Program-made: the position numbers and the translations under genes
Part shown: positions 10,501 to 25,500 of the stretch, in pieces
Layout of the letters: each line of letters begins with the position of its first letter
Position numbering within the stretch: position 1 is the stretch's first letter
Assembly: GCF_032062135.1 (NCBI RefSeq)
Contig: NC_092861.1
Span: forward strand, 138,062,169-138,126,168
DNA: 64,000 bases
Reading direction: 5' to 3'
From: Pyxicephalus adspersus
Lineage: Eukaryota > Chordata > Amphibia > Anura > Pyxicephalidae
Notes under the pieces: model-generated
Told to the model about the DNA's origin: nothing
What the model saw: the letters and a program-made list of their open reading frames with translations, nothing else
Databases searched by the model: none

Positions 10501-13500
10501 GTATTCAAACTGATCCATGATCCTTGGTATGCAATAAATAGGCCTAACACCACAGTATGAGAAACATCCCCATATTATGATGCTTGCGCCACCATGCTTC
10601 ACTGTGTTCTGTGGCTCAAATTCAGTGTTTGAGGGTCGTCTGATAAACTGCAGCCCCTAGACCAAAACAAAAATTTTGATTTCATCGGTCCACAAAATGT
10701 TGTGCCATTTTTCTTTAGGCCAGTCAGTGTGTTTTTTGCAAACTGTTACCTATTTAGCATGTCTCTCCCCCTTTTTTTTTTTTTTAAATTTACTTTTGGG
10801 ACTCTGTGAGGGCTTCTTGCCGATAGCTTAGCTTGTTCTCATTGTAACAGTACAAACGGGTAACTTTAGACCTTTGATTTTCCTGCAGCTGTCCATTTGC
10901 TGACTATTTGCTATTTTGGCTATTCTAATATCCATTTGAAGGGTAGTTTTCCATTTTCTTCCACATCTTTAAGGTTTTGGTTGCCATTTTAAAGCATTTA
11001 ATTTCATTTTAGCTGAGCAGCCTATCATTTTCTCCACTTCTTTACATGTTTTCCCCTCTCCAATCAACGTCTTAATCAAAGTACGCTGTTTTTAACAAAG
11101 TCTGGAACGACCCATTTTACTGAGATTTTCTGAGACATGCACCATAACCAGCTTGTACATTTGCTGCCTTCCTTCCCTAAATAATAGCTGTAATTGACAT
11201 CTGCTTTTGCACAGAATGAATAACCTCACTAATTGAACTCCATACTGCTAATATTTTGAACAAGCCTATTCAATTATGATTCAGTTACAAAAAATCGGCA
11301 GCATACATGTCATGACTGTTTGGTCTTTTGGTTACTCTGCTACACCTGCTAGTAACTTTTTTGCAATGTACAAATATAATTTCCACCAAACAGAGGTTGA
11401 TCAGGTTATTGATGTCTGACTGCTATTATTCTTAAAACTGTATATGTTGTCTTGCAGAGATATGGAAAGCGCCAAGAACATTCTGTCTGTCATGCAGGGA
11501 GCAGGGTTAGTTCCCAGAAGAGGCGCATACACTGCATTGCTTTGTGCATATGCTGAAAAAGGTGATATTGAAAGCATCAATCAGGTGAGTTGCTTTTTAG
11601 GACCTTTTGTGAAATGTGCCAGTGTAATGTATTGTAATGTATGTGATTCAACAATTGACTGTTAGAGAGTTCCTGAATTGTGGGGACTTGTTATAATTCA
11701 CATATAGACTAATGGAAGTGAAGACATTCTTCTGCTTCCTGGAGAATATTCTATTCCCAGCATTCCCTTCCCACATTACCTCTGCTGAATGCAGGTACTC
11801 AGCCAGTATATATTTTATCCTTCAGTAATGATGACAGGAATAATATATAATTCATACAAGTGGCTAACACTTAATCTGGCTCCTATCATTTTGCTTGGTA
11901 AATGCAAAGTTACAGCATTTTCTAATATCCCTACCATGCCCCCAGAAAAGTATACTACACTGATAATTAAATTACTCCTTCATTACTGCCTGCTTCCTCA
12001 AAACCTTCTGCTGTAAGGGAGAGAGAGGTTTCTTGGTGTGGGGAAGCATGTGAGCGCCACTCCGTGTGCCATGTGAATGATCAGTAATTTCGGACCTTAC
12101 TTCAAGCCTTCTGGATGGTTTGGTATTGGTGCACTCCTATTACTAGTTATCTGTTAGTCCAGACTCGTAGCAATGTTGTCAGTACATCTTTTCTTGCCTG
12201 CCAAAGGAAAATACCTACCGCCTTTTAACTGAGCAACATTTTAAATAACCATTTCTCTCAACAATTGCAGTGATGGGTAAAAAAAAGTTGCCCCAAATGA
12301 GCATTTAACAAGTCCTAGATTTTTACCCCTATTAAGTATTGAAAATTTACATAAATTAGCATTTGTAACTGCAATGTATGTTAGACAGGAGGTGTAACTT
12401 CTTGTTTTTTTTCATTAGACTTTGCTCAGTTGTACAACAACCCCGACAGACAAGGGGTTCTTGAAGGTGATATATTCTTTGGCTAAGTCCGGTCACTCTC
12501 AGCTTGTGCCAAGTATCTTTGACCATATGAAGAATTGCACAGGATATATACAAGGTAAAAAGGAACAATCAAATGTGTCATACATTGGTTTATAAGAAAA
12601 TGTCAAATAAATGTACTTTGTGTTTTGTTCTTGGTTGTGTTTGAATTGGCCACTCCTCAGCTATAGTCCCTCTTTTGGTTCAGTGGTCATTCACTTTTAT
12701 TTGTACCTTTAACTTTTTTCCTTTCCAAGTCACAAGATAGTGAGCTCTGCCAGAAAAAGACCTTTTTACCATGTTCTGCAATGGGTTAACATAGGGCAAC
12801 ATTGTCACCCTTTGTTGAAGTGTGCATCTCTAGAGACACAACCCATTTCCCATTATATTTTTTTTTTTGGTGAGTAACAGTATGAGTAGGAAGCAATGAG
12901 GGACATGAAATCCCATTGTACCTTCCAATGATATATTGATTTTCATCACTGATCACAAACAGTCGGGTAAATCTCCCCAGTGGAGACACAAATACCAATA
13001 AAACTTGGCAAAAGGCCTAACTTTTACATACGCTACCAAAAAAGGTTATGCCCAGTGATTCACTTGATGCTCAGTATGAAAACAACAAAAAATAATATTT
13101 TAAGAATTGCCAACAAACATAATACTTTGCAAGCTGACCTATAAATATATAATGTTTTAAGTACAATAGTAAAAGTTATGTAACATGCCTAAAGTTTTCC
13201 TTTTTTACACCGTATAACGTCATATAATGAAATGGTACAACCTGCAGTTTGTTTGTATTACATGCAAGATTGACTTTTCTTTTTTTGGGGTCATAATCTT
13301 TTTTTATTTTTATTTATTTACTCCTACAGATGTGATAAAAATGTGTTTGGCATTATTGACACAAGGCTCTGGAGATACAGCGATACTGTTAGCAAAGAAG
13401 TTCCTTACCGTCCAGCCATCAGATTTTGATTTTTCAAGTCAGCCGGGCAGCTTCTTTTTACGTCACTGTGTTCATTTAAACTTGGTATGATCCTCACTCA

Positions 13501-16500
13501 CTTTACTTATTCTATATTGAGTTGACAAAATATATGTAAGAAAATTTGCAACACCACAAATACACGTCAGTTGATTTCTTTGATTTGTGCAACATTTGTG
13601 ACATGGTATAACTGGGGACCAACATTTGGATACCTTTCTAATCAGGTTGGAGGCTGATGGAATGTAATTCTTAGTAGTGCTCAGTGATTCAGAATGCTCA
13701 ATCACTCACTGAAAACCAGAATGTATTGGATGTGTCTGTTTCAGAACTACCTTGACACCCTTAAAGTTGAAATTTAATCTGCTTATCTTTTGCTGCCCTT
13801 GATCCCATTTCGTGTTTATAAATATAATTTTACCAAGTACACAAGTCAGATGATTATCGCCTGAGATGAATAGATGTGTACAGTGCTTGCCAGAGATGGT
13901 TCATGGATCCACCAGGACAGATCCGTGAGCAGCTGCAAAGCGATGACCTCATACAAGTCAAAGAAGGAGAGCACAGTGGGGTGCTGCTTGCTCATCCTCA
14001 CACCTCTCCTCACTATAGAACAGAATGGAAGCTGTGTGTATAAAGCTCATTTGTTCATCTGCCACTCACTGTCGCTAAAATAAACCATGGAAGTTTGTTT
14101 TCAGCGGCGAATGTTATACATGTGTTATGATATAAAGCCTTAGACCTAGTGATGTCCGTGTTGTTCATCCTTCAATTCAGGCATTTGTATTGTTGTTGTT
14201 AGGGGTTGTGAGTTTGCTTCCTAAACTCCAACTGCAGACCCTTTTAGTTTGGGCATGCAATTGATGTTGAGCCTTCATAACTGAAAGAACTGAAATGCAG
14301 TGAATTAAAGGGATAGGTTGGGGAGGAAAGGTCTGGATGATGCTGGAGCCAGCAAAGGAGGTATACTGTATTTTACTTTGTTTTCTAATGTTAATTGGGA
14401 CCTGGGCAATTTAGAAAACCTTAAATGGATTTCTCAAAATTTGCTAAAAGTTGGCAAATGTTTTAGTCCTAGACCAGATCCATTCCAGGTTTGCTGGATC
14501 ACCCAGGTTCACCCATTATAGTCTACTCGAGTATTGGAGTGCTTTAATAATTACAGAAATAGAGATGATCGTGTACAACTGTGAAAGGCTAAAAGGAAGG
14601 CATTCCTAGCATTAGCATTAAGCTGTGTCTGGTTGACACTTTTAACAAGACCACAACGTTTAATAGTTACTGATAACTGTTGTCAGTGGAGAACATTTTT
14701 GTATCCGTAAACCTGATATATAGACATTGAACAATTAGGTATTATGTAAAAAAGTCATATGTACTAGAGGCAACCTTTTTGTAACTGATCCAGCGATCCA
14801 ACTATCCATTCATTACTAGCCTATTACAGTGCTGAGGCATATATTACCTGTGGTCCTGGCTGTGTATAGTAGAATCTTTTAGTGCAATTCTGTACAATAG
14901 TTTCCTTTCCTGTGTTAGATTTGGTGCACTTGTTATTTGTGATTTTGATGTTTTCTTTTACTTTTTGTAGCCTGCCGAAACTATCAAGAATTATGCACAT
15001 GAAATGGCTAGTTCCGAATTGCACCATTCACCTCTGCAGTTCGCTTTGATGTGTGCTCTGGAATATGGTAAAAAAGGTAACTATTCTGTTGCTGTGTGTT
15101 TTGAGCCATTATATAAATTTGGATTTTACTCCCATAGAAACCAATAAAAGTCTTCCTTAACCGTATTGGTCATAGTGGAGCACAATAATGAAACATTAAA
15201 GTTCTTGCATATAAAAGTTTTTTTTTCTTTGTGCAGTCATAACAGTTCTTACCTTTTAGGTTTGGCATTTACAAGTCCTCAAAAGGTGTCCTGTGGTATT
15301 TGGCACTGAGACATTGTATCTGATACTTTAAAGTCTCACTTCCTCTGGCACATTGCTTTTTTCCCTGTGTTGCATTCCGCTGCCATTTTCCCCATATAAA
15401 TGATGCATGTGCACCCAACCATTCACCAAAAAGAAAAGAAAACGGGTAATTGTTTAACCAGTCCCTTTTTTTTCAATTTCTTTTTGGTCCACTTTTAATT
15501 CTTACATGTCCCTATTTGTTGCTTTCAGCAATGAATAGGGGTCAGCATGGATACTTTTACTGGTCGTCTTCTATGCGTCTTCATATGCTACAAGCTGAGA
15601 GTATTATGTATCCTAACAACTTTTTCTTATGTTCAGCATTAAGTTCTTTTTACAGTTTGTGCTACGGTAGACCTTTGAGCCTATGACCTTGCAATTTTGT
15701 TGGTGGCTTTTATTAGGTACTAACCACTGCATACTGAAAAGACCTGGGCTTACAATGTGGACATTGCTAAAGTTGGTTAAATCCTTTAGCATGCCAATTT
15801 CTCCCAATATATTCATTTTTCTTAAAAGGTGCCATTGCCATTAAATCATCAGTGCTCTACACATACATCCTGGCTTTAATGTTTTTTTTGGCTAGTTGGC
15901 ATATTTTATATGTCTAGCTGGTCTTCAGTGAGCTGTACCCTATTAGAGGCAGTGGGGCTTCTGTGTTGAAATATCTACATGACACACTGAATCTTTAATC
16001 TAGAAGTACTCTTCCTGTTCTGTTAGAACTCTTTTTAAGATGATCTTCATGTCTTTGCTTTGCAGTGCTTACATCCATCATTCCTAGCATGCACTAATAT
16101 GCAGGTACAGGGGCCTTATTAATCAAGCCCCTTCATTTTGAAAAATACAACAAAAAACAGACTTGCATTACAATATCTGCAACTCAGCTTAGCTATTTTT
16201 AAATCAAATACAGTAGTAGTGTGTTAGGAAGATATTTAAAGTGAATGGAAATGCTTATTGTGCTCCTTCTCCCCCAGTTTGAGCATTGTCGTACAAGAAC
16301 CAACTGATACCAAGCCAAATGCGAGTACTTAAACTGTTTGCATTTAAAAAAACACACACTCTGAAGGATCTATTAATCGGTGCAGCGCTATGGCTATATT
16401 TCCTGGAACTTTGCTTTAAATAACATTACCTTCTTTTCTTTTAGACTTGGCACTTAACCTTATAAGAACCTTGAAAGAAGAAGGCTTACCTGTAAGACCG

Positions 16501-19500
16501 CATTACTGCTGGCCCCTGCTAGCTTCCTCAAGCAGAAAGAACGATGTACAAGGTAAATCTCTCCTCTTCTGGTGGCTGTAGGTGTCCAAAGATAATGTAA
16601 TAAATCTGCTTGACTACTTCATGTATTATCCTCCAACTCTCCACTTTCAGCTTCTGACTTATCTCGGGTGGCATCAAAGTTTTCTTCTTAAATGAGAAAA
16701 TGCGGGTAGTTCAATATTCATCCTGCCAAATATGTTGAAAATTTTTTATCTGTAATAAGCTGGTCAGAAGCCCGTATAACTTGCATTGCCTGTTTTCCAG
16801 TCCATCACTAGCCACTTATTGCAAGTGATGCTTGGATTGTGCTACCAAAGTTACATGTTTACTTATTAAATCTGCCCTATTTTATTAGCTTCTGATTATG
16901 AGCATTTTGTCACATACTTGCATTGTTGTAAAACATGTATATATCCCTGTGTCCAACACAGAATAATCACATCACTGTCTTTCATGATATTTACCTTTCC
17001 CATGTACAGCAAAAGTGGACATTGTTATACATTTGAGTGACCCCAGGATTAGCTCTCAGATCAGCAAAGAGGCCACAGATTTTCTCATTTCAATTTAAAT
17101 CTCAGTACACAGTGTTGATTTCAAAAACACCTGGTTTACGTAGCACAATTAGTCTAAAATATAGAGCTCCAGCCAGCTATAGAGGTATTTCATTTAAGGT
17201 TTTAACTCATACTCAAAACTGTCCCCTCTGTACCTTGAGGAACAATAGGGCAGTGATAAAGTGGGCCATAACCAGATGTCCCTTAAGCAAAGTGCTAGTA
17301 CTAATTCCTCATTCTCTTAAAGGAATTCTTAACCATGAGAACAAATATAACCACTTACATTTATATCTTAGCTCATTTGTGTTTTCATTTTTGGGCATTC
17401 ACCCCATCAACAAAATTTAAAGCGCTCTGGAAACTGCATACCTTCTGGTTGTGAAAACAACATCCACATGACTGTGTATAGGCTACTCTGCTACCTTAAG
17501 ATCATGTCCAAACTACCAATATTTATTTATTGGTAACATTTAGCGCTCCTGGGTGCCTATTGTCAATGGCTAGGCATCCGGGAGTGGTGACAGGCTATAA
17601 TGCCTGTGCTGGTGTTTACAAGCAACTGCAAAAGACTAGCAGAGTGGTGCTTTTTTCCTTTTATTCCCATTGCACAAATGCTTTTTCTCTTTTTTTTTTT
17701 TTCCCCCATTGCACTTGTGCTTTTAAGTGCTTGCAAGCATCACCTGTTCAAATCTACGGAGGAGGCAGAGAGAGCGAACTGCCCCAAGATGCTCTATGTA
17801 GTTTCCTAAAAACTGCCACCTCCTACCACTTGTCAATGTTAAAAAAACAAAAAAAAATCATTCTTTCCAGAGTTAACCTTTTTTGCAAGCATTTTTAAGT
17901 GGCAAAACATTTTATAACCATTTGAAAATACTTGTGGTCCGATTATGCCCCAACTCGGTCTCCATAATAAACCTTCTAACTGTATCCCTAACATTTATTC
18001 TAACAAGGTAATGAATACAAAGCTTTCTTTCTATCTTTTAAATCTGACTGGAGTTTGGCTTTGAAGGCTTTAGTATGTTTTTAGTAGTTATTGACCCAAA
18101 ACAAATATGTAAATTCAGGGTTTTTTTCCTGAGTACATGCTTGTTCTCAGTTAGTGACTCACATCATGGAAACCAAGGAGCTAGTCATCTAGTTTTGTGA
18201 AAGTAAGTAATGTTCTGTTATGTATTTCTCCTACAGGTTTGCTTTAGCATACCAGCATCCACTTAATTTTCAGATCTTGGTGGAGTTTGCCTTTAGGAAA
18301 AGTTTACCTCTTAAACATAAAAAAAAAGTAGTCTGGTAAACTCCTGAGACTGTCGTCTTTTAGGGAATTCTTGTAGAATGTAATATAACAATCTACAGAC
18401 ATAGCAAACATTTTATGCCAAATTTATGGCTGACCCGCCGAGAACACAAGAGACAGAAAAATCTATTAAGGAGCCTTAAGTGGGCCTGAACACTTTTTCT
18501 CTGTTACACGTGGGACACCATCAAAGTGAGACCAAATTAACCAAATGTGACTTTTTTTCATCTTAGAGTATGGTATATTAATTCTTTAGGTTGTGTTAGT
18601 GGTATTTCAAAAGGTGTAATCTAGTAAAAAAACATGCTTTTAACAAAAGTATTTTCCCCTCGGGGATACAAAAAATATGTCTTCTTCATCTTATCACGCT
18701 GTATAATGTACCGAAGATTGAGATGTGCAGTTGTTAGCTTGACACCAGGTGACAAACAAAATGCACTAACGAAATAAAATGCTTTTAGCTGATTTAGTCT
18801 TGTTGCAATTTTAGCTAAAATATACATTGGTATTAAGGCTTGGAAGGAAAGTCGGAAGCAAATATTCCCTAATGGTCCCTTGCCGTAAGTGGCAAAATCT
18901 GTTTTCAAATGTGTTTTTTTTTTTTTCCCCTTTTTTTTTTATCCTTATTTAAGCTATCGGATGAAAGTTAACCCCAGATGTGAGTACCCTAGATGGATAA
19001 TTTGGAGTTGGTGTTTAAGGTTAGAAACCAATGCTGTAGGTTCTTTGTCTACCACTGTACTTTTTGTGGCAACTTAAAACTAAACTCAAGGCATACACCT
19101 CAATACAGATATACAAATTTTGGAACTGTGTTTTTACTTTCCAAAATATTTGCACTGAGCCAATTCTAAGCTTTACAGAACTCTACCCCACAGCACAGCG
19201 CTGGCCATCATAGCAGGGGATTTGAACTTATCCTTTTGCAATATTTAATGTCCTGTCCTAACGTATGACTGGACATTAACAGGAGAAGCAGCAGACTGAT
19301 GAGCTCATCTATGCTTTGTTACTGTTTTCTCTTCCTAGCAGCTATCTTTCCCAACATTTACATGCAACACACTTGTTTGGCAGCCAGACCTGCCACTTCC
19401 TCTCCCAGTGTGATCTCTCCTATACAGTGGCAAGAGACTGATACAAAGTCAATGGTGTGGTGCCTGCTAGCATTGCAAAATTACTTACTGACCTAATATT

Positions 19501-22500
19501 GAATGCAAAGCTGCATACCTTTGTGTCTTAAATATCTTCTTGCAGTTTTGCTTTAAATGGAAGCTTTAAAAGTTCAGCCAAGTCTTTTCACTACAACTTT
19601 TCCTTCTAATAAAAGAAAACCAACAACTGAAAAATGAAATCTGTAGATAACAATAAATAAGAGCACTACAGGGGTTCCCCTGAAAATCACTGCATAGCTT
19701 GTCCAACTCAGGGTGGTGTTTCTGGTATTTTTTCCTAGAAGTCATAGACCCTCTGCAACTTTGCCAGGTTACCTGAGCAAGGTGAAGTTGGACAAGCAAG
19801 AAGAGCACAGACTCAAAAACATGGTTGGGCTTGAGCTGAAACTTGTAGCAAAAACACAGGGCTGAGTTGCTGAAAACTGGCTTTTGGATGATGCGATCCA
19901 TGGTAGGATACACATATGAGACTAGTCAAGCTCTGGGCTGGTAGTCATACAGAACAGCACTGTTTAAAAAGGCTGCAGAATGTTTGATAGTGGGGTTGTT
20001 GGAGCCCTGTTGTTTTCTTTGAAGGGAACAATGGCTGCTAAGGAGGCAACTGCAGGGCTTCAAGGCTAGTGAAATGGAAGTCAGGCGATGCGACCAGTTA
20101 ACACTGCCATTCTGCAGCATGCTGGCAGTAGACAGGTTTATCTCTTCAGGTTGCGGCTGCTCACTAAAGAAAACAAACTAAACTTTTTTTTTTTTTTTTT
20201 GCACTTGAAATGTATTTATCATATTTAAACTGAAAGTTTGCTTGGGCTTTAAGAATATATTACTTACAGCAATTGCCCTGCTAAATTGAAAATCTGAAAC
20301 AAAATATCTCCACTGACAGCTTGCTTTTGCGTGAAGAATCTGTTGCCTGAAGAAAGCTTCTTTGACTTGACATATATTTACACATACTTAGAACCGTATA
20401 CACATGTGCAGTGAAAAGTCTGTATATGGTTTGCAGTTCTGGTTGCAACAGGATTTTTTTTTCTTAACAGTACAAAGTACCAAGGGATTTTGCAGCTAAT
20501 GGTTTTAAATTCTAATTGCAAGTGATGGCCAATCAATATCTGTTTGTAGCAGAGGACATCCTTAAGTTAGAGTAATCCCCCCCAAAAAAGTGTTTAGATT
20601 GCAACGTGGTAGCAAGTCTCAAGGTGAAAGGCTGCATCAGGGTGGGGATCCTTCGCGTTTTAATATTAGCAGAAAGTAAGATAACGTCCAAATCTTTGCA
20701 CAATAAACTGGGTATTTAAAAATAAGTTAAGACCGCTTACCAGCAAAAAGCAGAAAGGACTAGATGGCCTGGTTAGAAGAACAGAATAAAGGCAGCAACC
20801 GTGGCCTGTGGCTTTGTGGATGTCCAGGGAATGCTTACTCAGCTATTTCTGGGGTCAAGAAAAGTGTAGGGGTAACCTGTTAAACAGCATAATTCCATGC
20901 TAGGCGTCAGTGCTCTCTTGGGCTATGCAGATCACTAGACTACCCTTTTTATGGGTTACCACACTGTTATATTTCAAGGAGTAACGGCCTTCTCAAACTT
21001 GTATTTGTAATAAAATGTTTTAATTTTGGCTTCAGTGAATTGAAACCTAGGCACTGGCATTTGAGCATCAACAGTAAGTGTATGGAAAGATCTGCATAAT
21101 CTGTGTGATCACATGGCAACTAACTTGCCTTCTTATTCCTTGCATTTCCTGTTGTGTTGCATTGTTTTTATCTGCAACTTCACCAGCCATATATTTGGCT
21201 GCATTCCTCCTCTTTGCAGATAGTGTCCTGGCTGAGAATGGAACCTGGGACCTAGCGCTGCAAAGGTTCTAACCACTGAGCCAGGCATGCTGCAGCTTTT
21301 TATGGTTTATTGTATGAGTTGTTAAGTTATGGTGCAGGCTGTGAATTTAGTATCCAAATTCTGGTTTTACTGCCCAATGACATTTAGTACTTTAGTTCTC
21401 TGAGCATAGACACAGGTTGGGTCCATAGCAGATTTGGTTTAGTGAAAGTGGTTCAAGGGTTTTGCTTCTATCTCTATATTAGAGGTTGAGGATTTAAAGC
21501 CACCCCTTATATTAATAGTTTAGGAGAAATGAAAAGGCAGAAAAAAAGAGGGGTTTGGAGCTAAAAGCACCTATTTACAGACAGTACATAAGGCACATCA
21601 TGGCCCATTACAGTCATGGGGTCTGGATGTTGGTACTATACATTAGATTCCTAAACATAATACTTGCAACCCTGTTTGTTTTTGGAAGTATTATACCCAA
21701 CATGTTTTGCCTCGGTGGGCTCAGGGGTGATAATTTGATGCACGTTTTTTTATTGATGTTTCTCAAAGGTTTAAAAGGTAGAACAGGGTAAACTTACACA
21801 ACGGTGCAAATGTTTGGGATCATTGGACTTCTTACCCCCAGGATGTGGTAAATTTGGAGATCCTGCATACTGGGACGTGGTAGTGGGTTAAACCATGCTG
21901 CACACCATCTTACCCTAAAGACTAGTCACTTCTAATACACAAAGCAATTACTGGAACAGCTTGAAAAGTGAAATATTACAGTGAAAGCTGCATTTATATT
22001 GTTGGCTGTAAAAGCGGAGTGTCACACACGAAAACTCTGTACTTTGTCCTGCTTGCTTGTTCCAATGGCCAGCTAGGTAATTAAACTAAAATTAGGATGA
22101 CTGCTACAGAGCCTTCTCCGTTAATATCTAGTTTATAAAAGCAACTCCTATTTCTTTTTTTTCTTTTACAGTCTGACAGGTTTCCTTGAAGCTATATGAA
22201 GATCGGTGAGCTGTTACATTGACAGAGTTCACTGACCCCTTAGTGCTGGCTTTAATAGCCGTTTAGTGCAGCTGTGAAAACTGACCAAGTGTCTCTTACA
22301 TGCTGACATGCACTGTGAGAATATACAGAGCATCTAGACAGAAGGCCATAATTAATGTGCTATGAGATTTCTCTCTCTTTACAAGTCTGGAGCCAAAATC
22401 AGGCATTTAGTTTAAGGCAAACTTGAGCAGCTGATGCGACTTTAATTTAGTGTGACTTGCCTGCATGTATTTTTAAGTGCTCAGAGGGAATTCACATCGT

Positions 22501-25500
22501 ATTATTTGCACCATTGTGCACTGCATAAAATATTCATGGAAGTGTCACTTTTCCATAGGTAGCACTCCAGGGCAGAGCTGGGGACTTTTTCAAACTTTGC
22601 ATTTCAAAAGTAACAAATCCACGAGGCAAGCCGAGAAAAAAAAAAGAAAAAAGCATATGTTGTGCCAGGACACAGGCCCGCAGCTTTCAGAGCACCCGCT
22701 TTGAACTACTGAGATGTCAATACCTGTGGAACTTTTGACATAAGCAAGATAAGTGTGTATAATGGAATGAAAGCAAAGTCTTGTAAATATTATAGATTGA
22801 CTGGGCTACCCCTTTGGCTTGACAGTGTTAATGCTTCAGTTGCTGATGGGTTCCATTTATTCCAATTATGGAAAGTTATACAGTGTACTCTTTCTTTCCT
22901 GATACAACAATGAGATTTAGGGAAAGTGCGTTAAAAAGATGTGGTGCATAAAAGAACCGTGTCTGGTAAATAAAAACAGGTTTATTTACTGTTGGATAAA
23001 TACTTGTGGACACTTCATTAGATATTCCCCTCTACATACTGATAGGCTCCCCCTTTTTAATTCAGAACAACCAGAATTCTTTGCAGCATGATTTCAAATG
23101 GAAAATGTTCGTTTAACATCTGATAATGTTTATGCATTTAGAAACACAATTAAGCCCCTGTCTGGAACAGCAGTGAGAAAATTTTGGTGGTCCACAGAAA
23201 AAATTTGGACATTATTTTCAATTTTTAAGTTTTATTAATAAAACAGAAATAATACTCTAATAAATTCTTTTGTTCTGAATGACAGTTTTTGCCTTTATAT
23301 TGCACTAAATTCACAAACTGTACTAGAGACAGAAAAACAAGGAAGGTGCAGCGTGACATCAGTGTAGTATTAAGTTGGATGAAGCAACCATTGCTGTGCC
23401 GTACGCTTCATTATTGTTTTACCCCGCTCTGCAAATATCGATTTCTATCCGACTGTATTATTTCATTTATTTTTCAGTTGCTCTTTTAGGTAAGTATGAC
23501 CTTAACTGTGTATTTTCTTTAACTGTTATATTTAATGGCATCAAATAGTTTGACTTTTAAACCATCATTTCTTGTTTGGTCTTAGAGTCGAACGAAGTAA
23601 ACCCATAATGAGCGAAACAAAGCAAACAAATATTTTGCATTTTTTTGGTAATGCCAAAGATAATGCTACTAATAGTAACAATAGTAATACTGCACTTACC
23701 CGTGAGCTGATCAATGAACCTCTACAGTCCTTCTCAGGAACCATTAGGAAGATCATTATTTTACAAATGTGTTAATCTTTTAAAAAAAATTCATATTAAT
23801 GGTCCGCTGGATTTAAATGATGAATTTAGTGGTCTGTGAGATCTGAAAGGTTGGCGACCGCTTGTCTAGACTGCTTTTGGGCACCACCATTTTGATTGTG
23901 ATATTGAGGCCTTTGGACAGAGTAGTTGGGCAACCGAGGAGAATAAGTTGCTTTTCCAGAAGAAGACATAGGCAGGAGGGTGCTAAAAATGTAGTTTCAG
24001 GAAAGAGAAATTACTGCAAGTTAGTGTTTATAAACGCTTCATTTTTATTTTTTAAATGTTTTGTTTTTCTGTACATTTATCATTTTTTGCACATGTTGGA
24101 GGCAGTAATCACTTAAGAGTTCATATGCATGACACCCTTGTTGCAATAGAACAATGGAATCGTCCATCTCTGGGGATTTTGTTTTGTGACTAATGCAAAC
24201 TATGTGGCAAGTCCCCCCTTATGATGTGCAAGTGGCTTTTAAAAAGTGTTTCTTACCTTATAGTAATGTTCACTGCTGTGTATTTAATGCACAGCTACTT
24301 GCATTTCTCTTCATAGTGATGCTGCAAGCATTCATTATACTGAATTTTGAAGTGCACATAAATGGGCAATGCACTGCCCTACATCATGTAAAGTGACACA
24401 ATTGGACATGGGAGGTGAGGTGCAGTGCACTGCATTATACCACATATAGGGGTGAAGAAATACGTTTGGGTAAGAGCCCAGAATGAGGAATTAAGGCAGG
24501 TTCAGAACTTTCAGGATTGAGTGATCCTGCTTAGCTCCTTGCAGCTGGCACTATGCCCTATACCAACCACAGCACTGAAAATTGGACAGCAGGCGGCAAT
24601 GAGCTGTACTGTACAATTCACAATCTCCTATTAATATTAAACGTATTTGTATAGTTCCAACATAATATGCCGTGCTGTACATTTAATAGGGGTTGCAAAT
24701 GTCAGGCAGATACTGACCGTTACATAGAAGGAGGAGAGGGCCCTGCCCAGAAGAGCTTACTGTCTAAGAGGTGGTGTAAGTAGCACACAATATTAGGCTG
24801 CCACGCGTAGAATCAACTTGTAGCACCTTCCCCAAGCAGCATCTCACTATTTTGAGGAAATGTAATAGCACAACAACCTCATTGCCAGACATAGTCTAAG
24901 TGCAAATTTAGTCTAGACCCCCAAAAGAACAATGAATTGTGTAGCAGTTCCTATACAAGAGAAACTATATTATATGTTGCCAGCATCAGCCACCATTGTG
25001 ATTGTACCAACCAGGTGTATATTGGACAACATATGTCTACTAGCAAAGTGCATTGCAGGGAGCTGATGCTAGTGAAGTGCTCAACTGGGAATTAATGTCT
25101 GCCTGGTAGGCACAATTGGGGAGCCTGATGTTTGCAGTGTAATAACAATGTAAAGTTATGTGCTTTAGCCTGATGAATCTGCTGCTGTCAGTTCTCCACA
25201 ATGTAGAAGTTAGCCAGACTATATAAATGATTCTAATAAATAGTTCAGGTAATGGAAGCTGTCGTCCATCAGATTTGCTTGGGAGGCGTTAATAATGTTT
25301 TAGGCTGCTTCAAATGTACTTTAACCTTTTTATTATTGTCTTCATTTTGTTTCATGTATAGGTATACTTTAGGGGTGAACTCTAGGCAAAAAAAGGACCC
25401 AATAAATAAAGCTTTGTAATCTGTAATATATCATTTTTTTTCATTTTCAAATGTTCATAAATATGCTCTGTCATCGGCAATTTAAAATCACTATACTGCA

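Noticed and set aside
17037..17420. 127-codon plus-strand open frame.
   Set aside because: No recognisable domain, no splice context and no similarity to LRPPRC. Probably chance or a repeat.
18002..18066. Candidate exon with AG/GT borders reading [20 protein letters not shown], phase 1 to phase 0, so it would even repair the frame between exon 11 and D1.
   Set aside because: Too short for the ~100 residues expected, a weak acceptor, and only loose resemblance to VLSFLKSN in mammals. Likely to be found by chance in 9.8 kb.
20319..20406. Open stretch after an AG reading [20 protein letters not shown].
   Set aside because: Poor polypyrimidine tract, no convincing donor, and the similarity to the expected DQETYTDYVIP segment is slight.
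23289..23489. Open frame followed by a perfect GTAAGT donor at 23490.
   Set aside because: Lies inside the hAT element, and its stop codon precedes the donor. No LRPPRC similarity.
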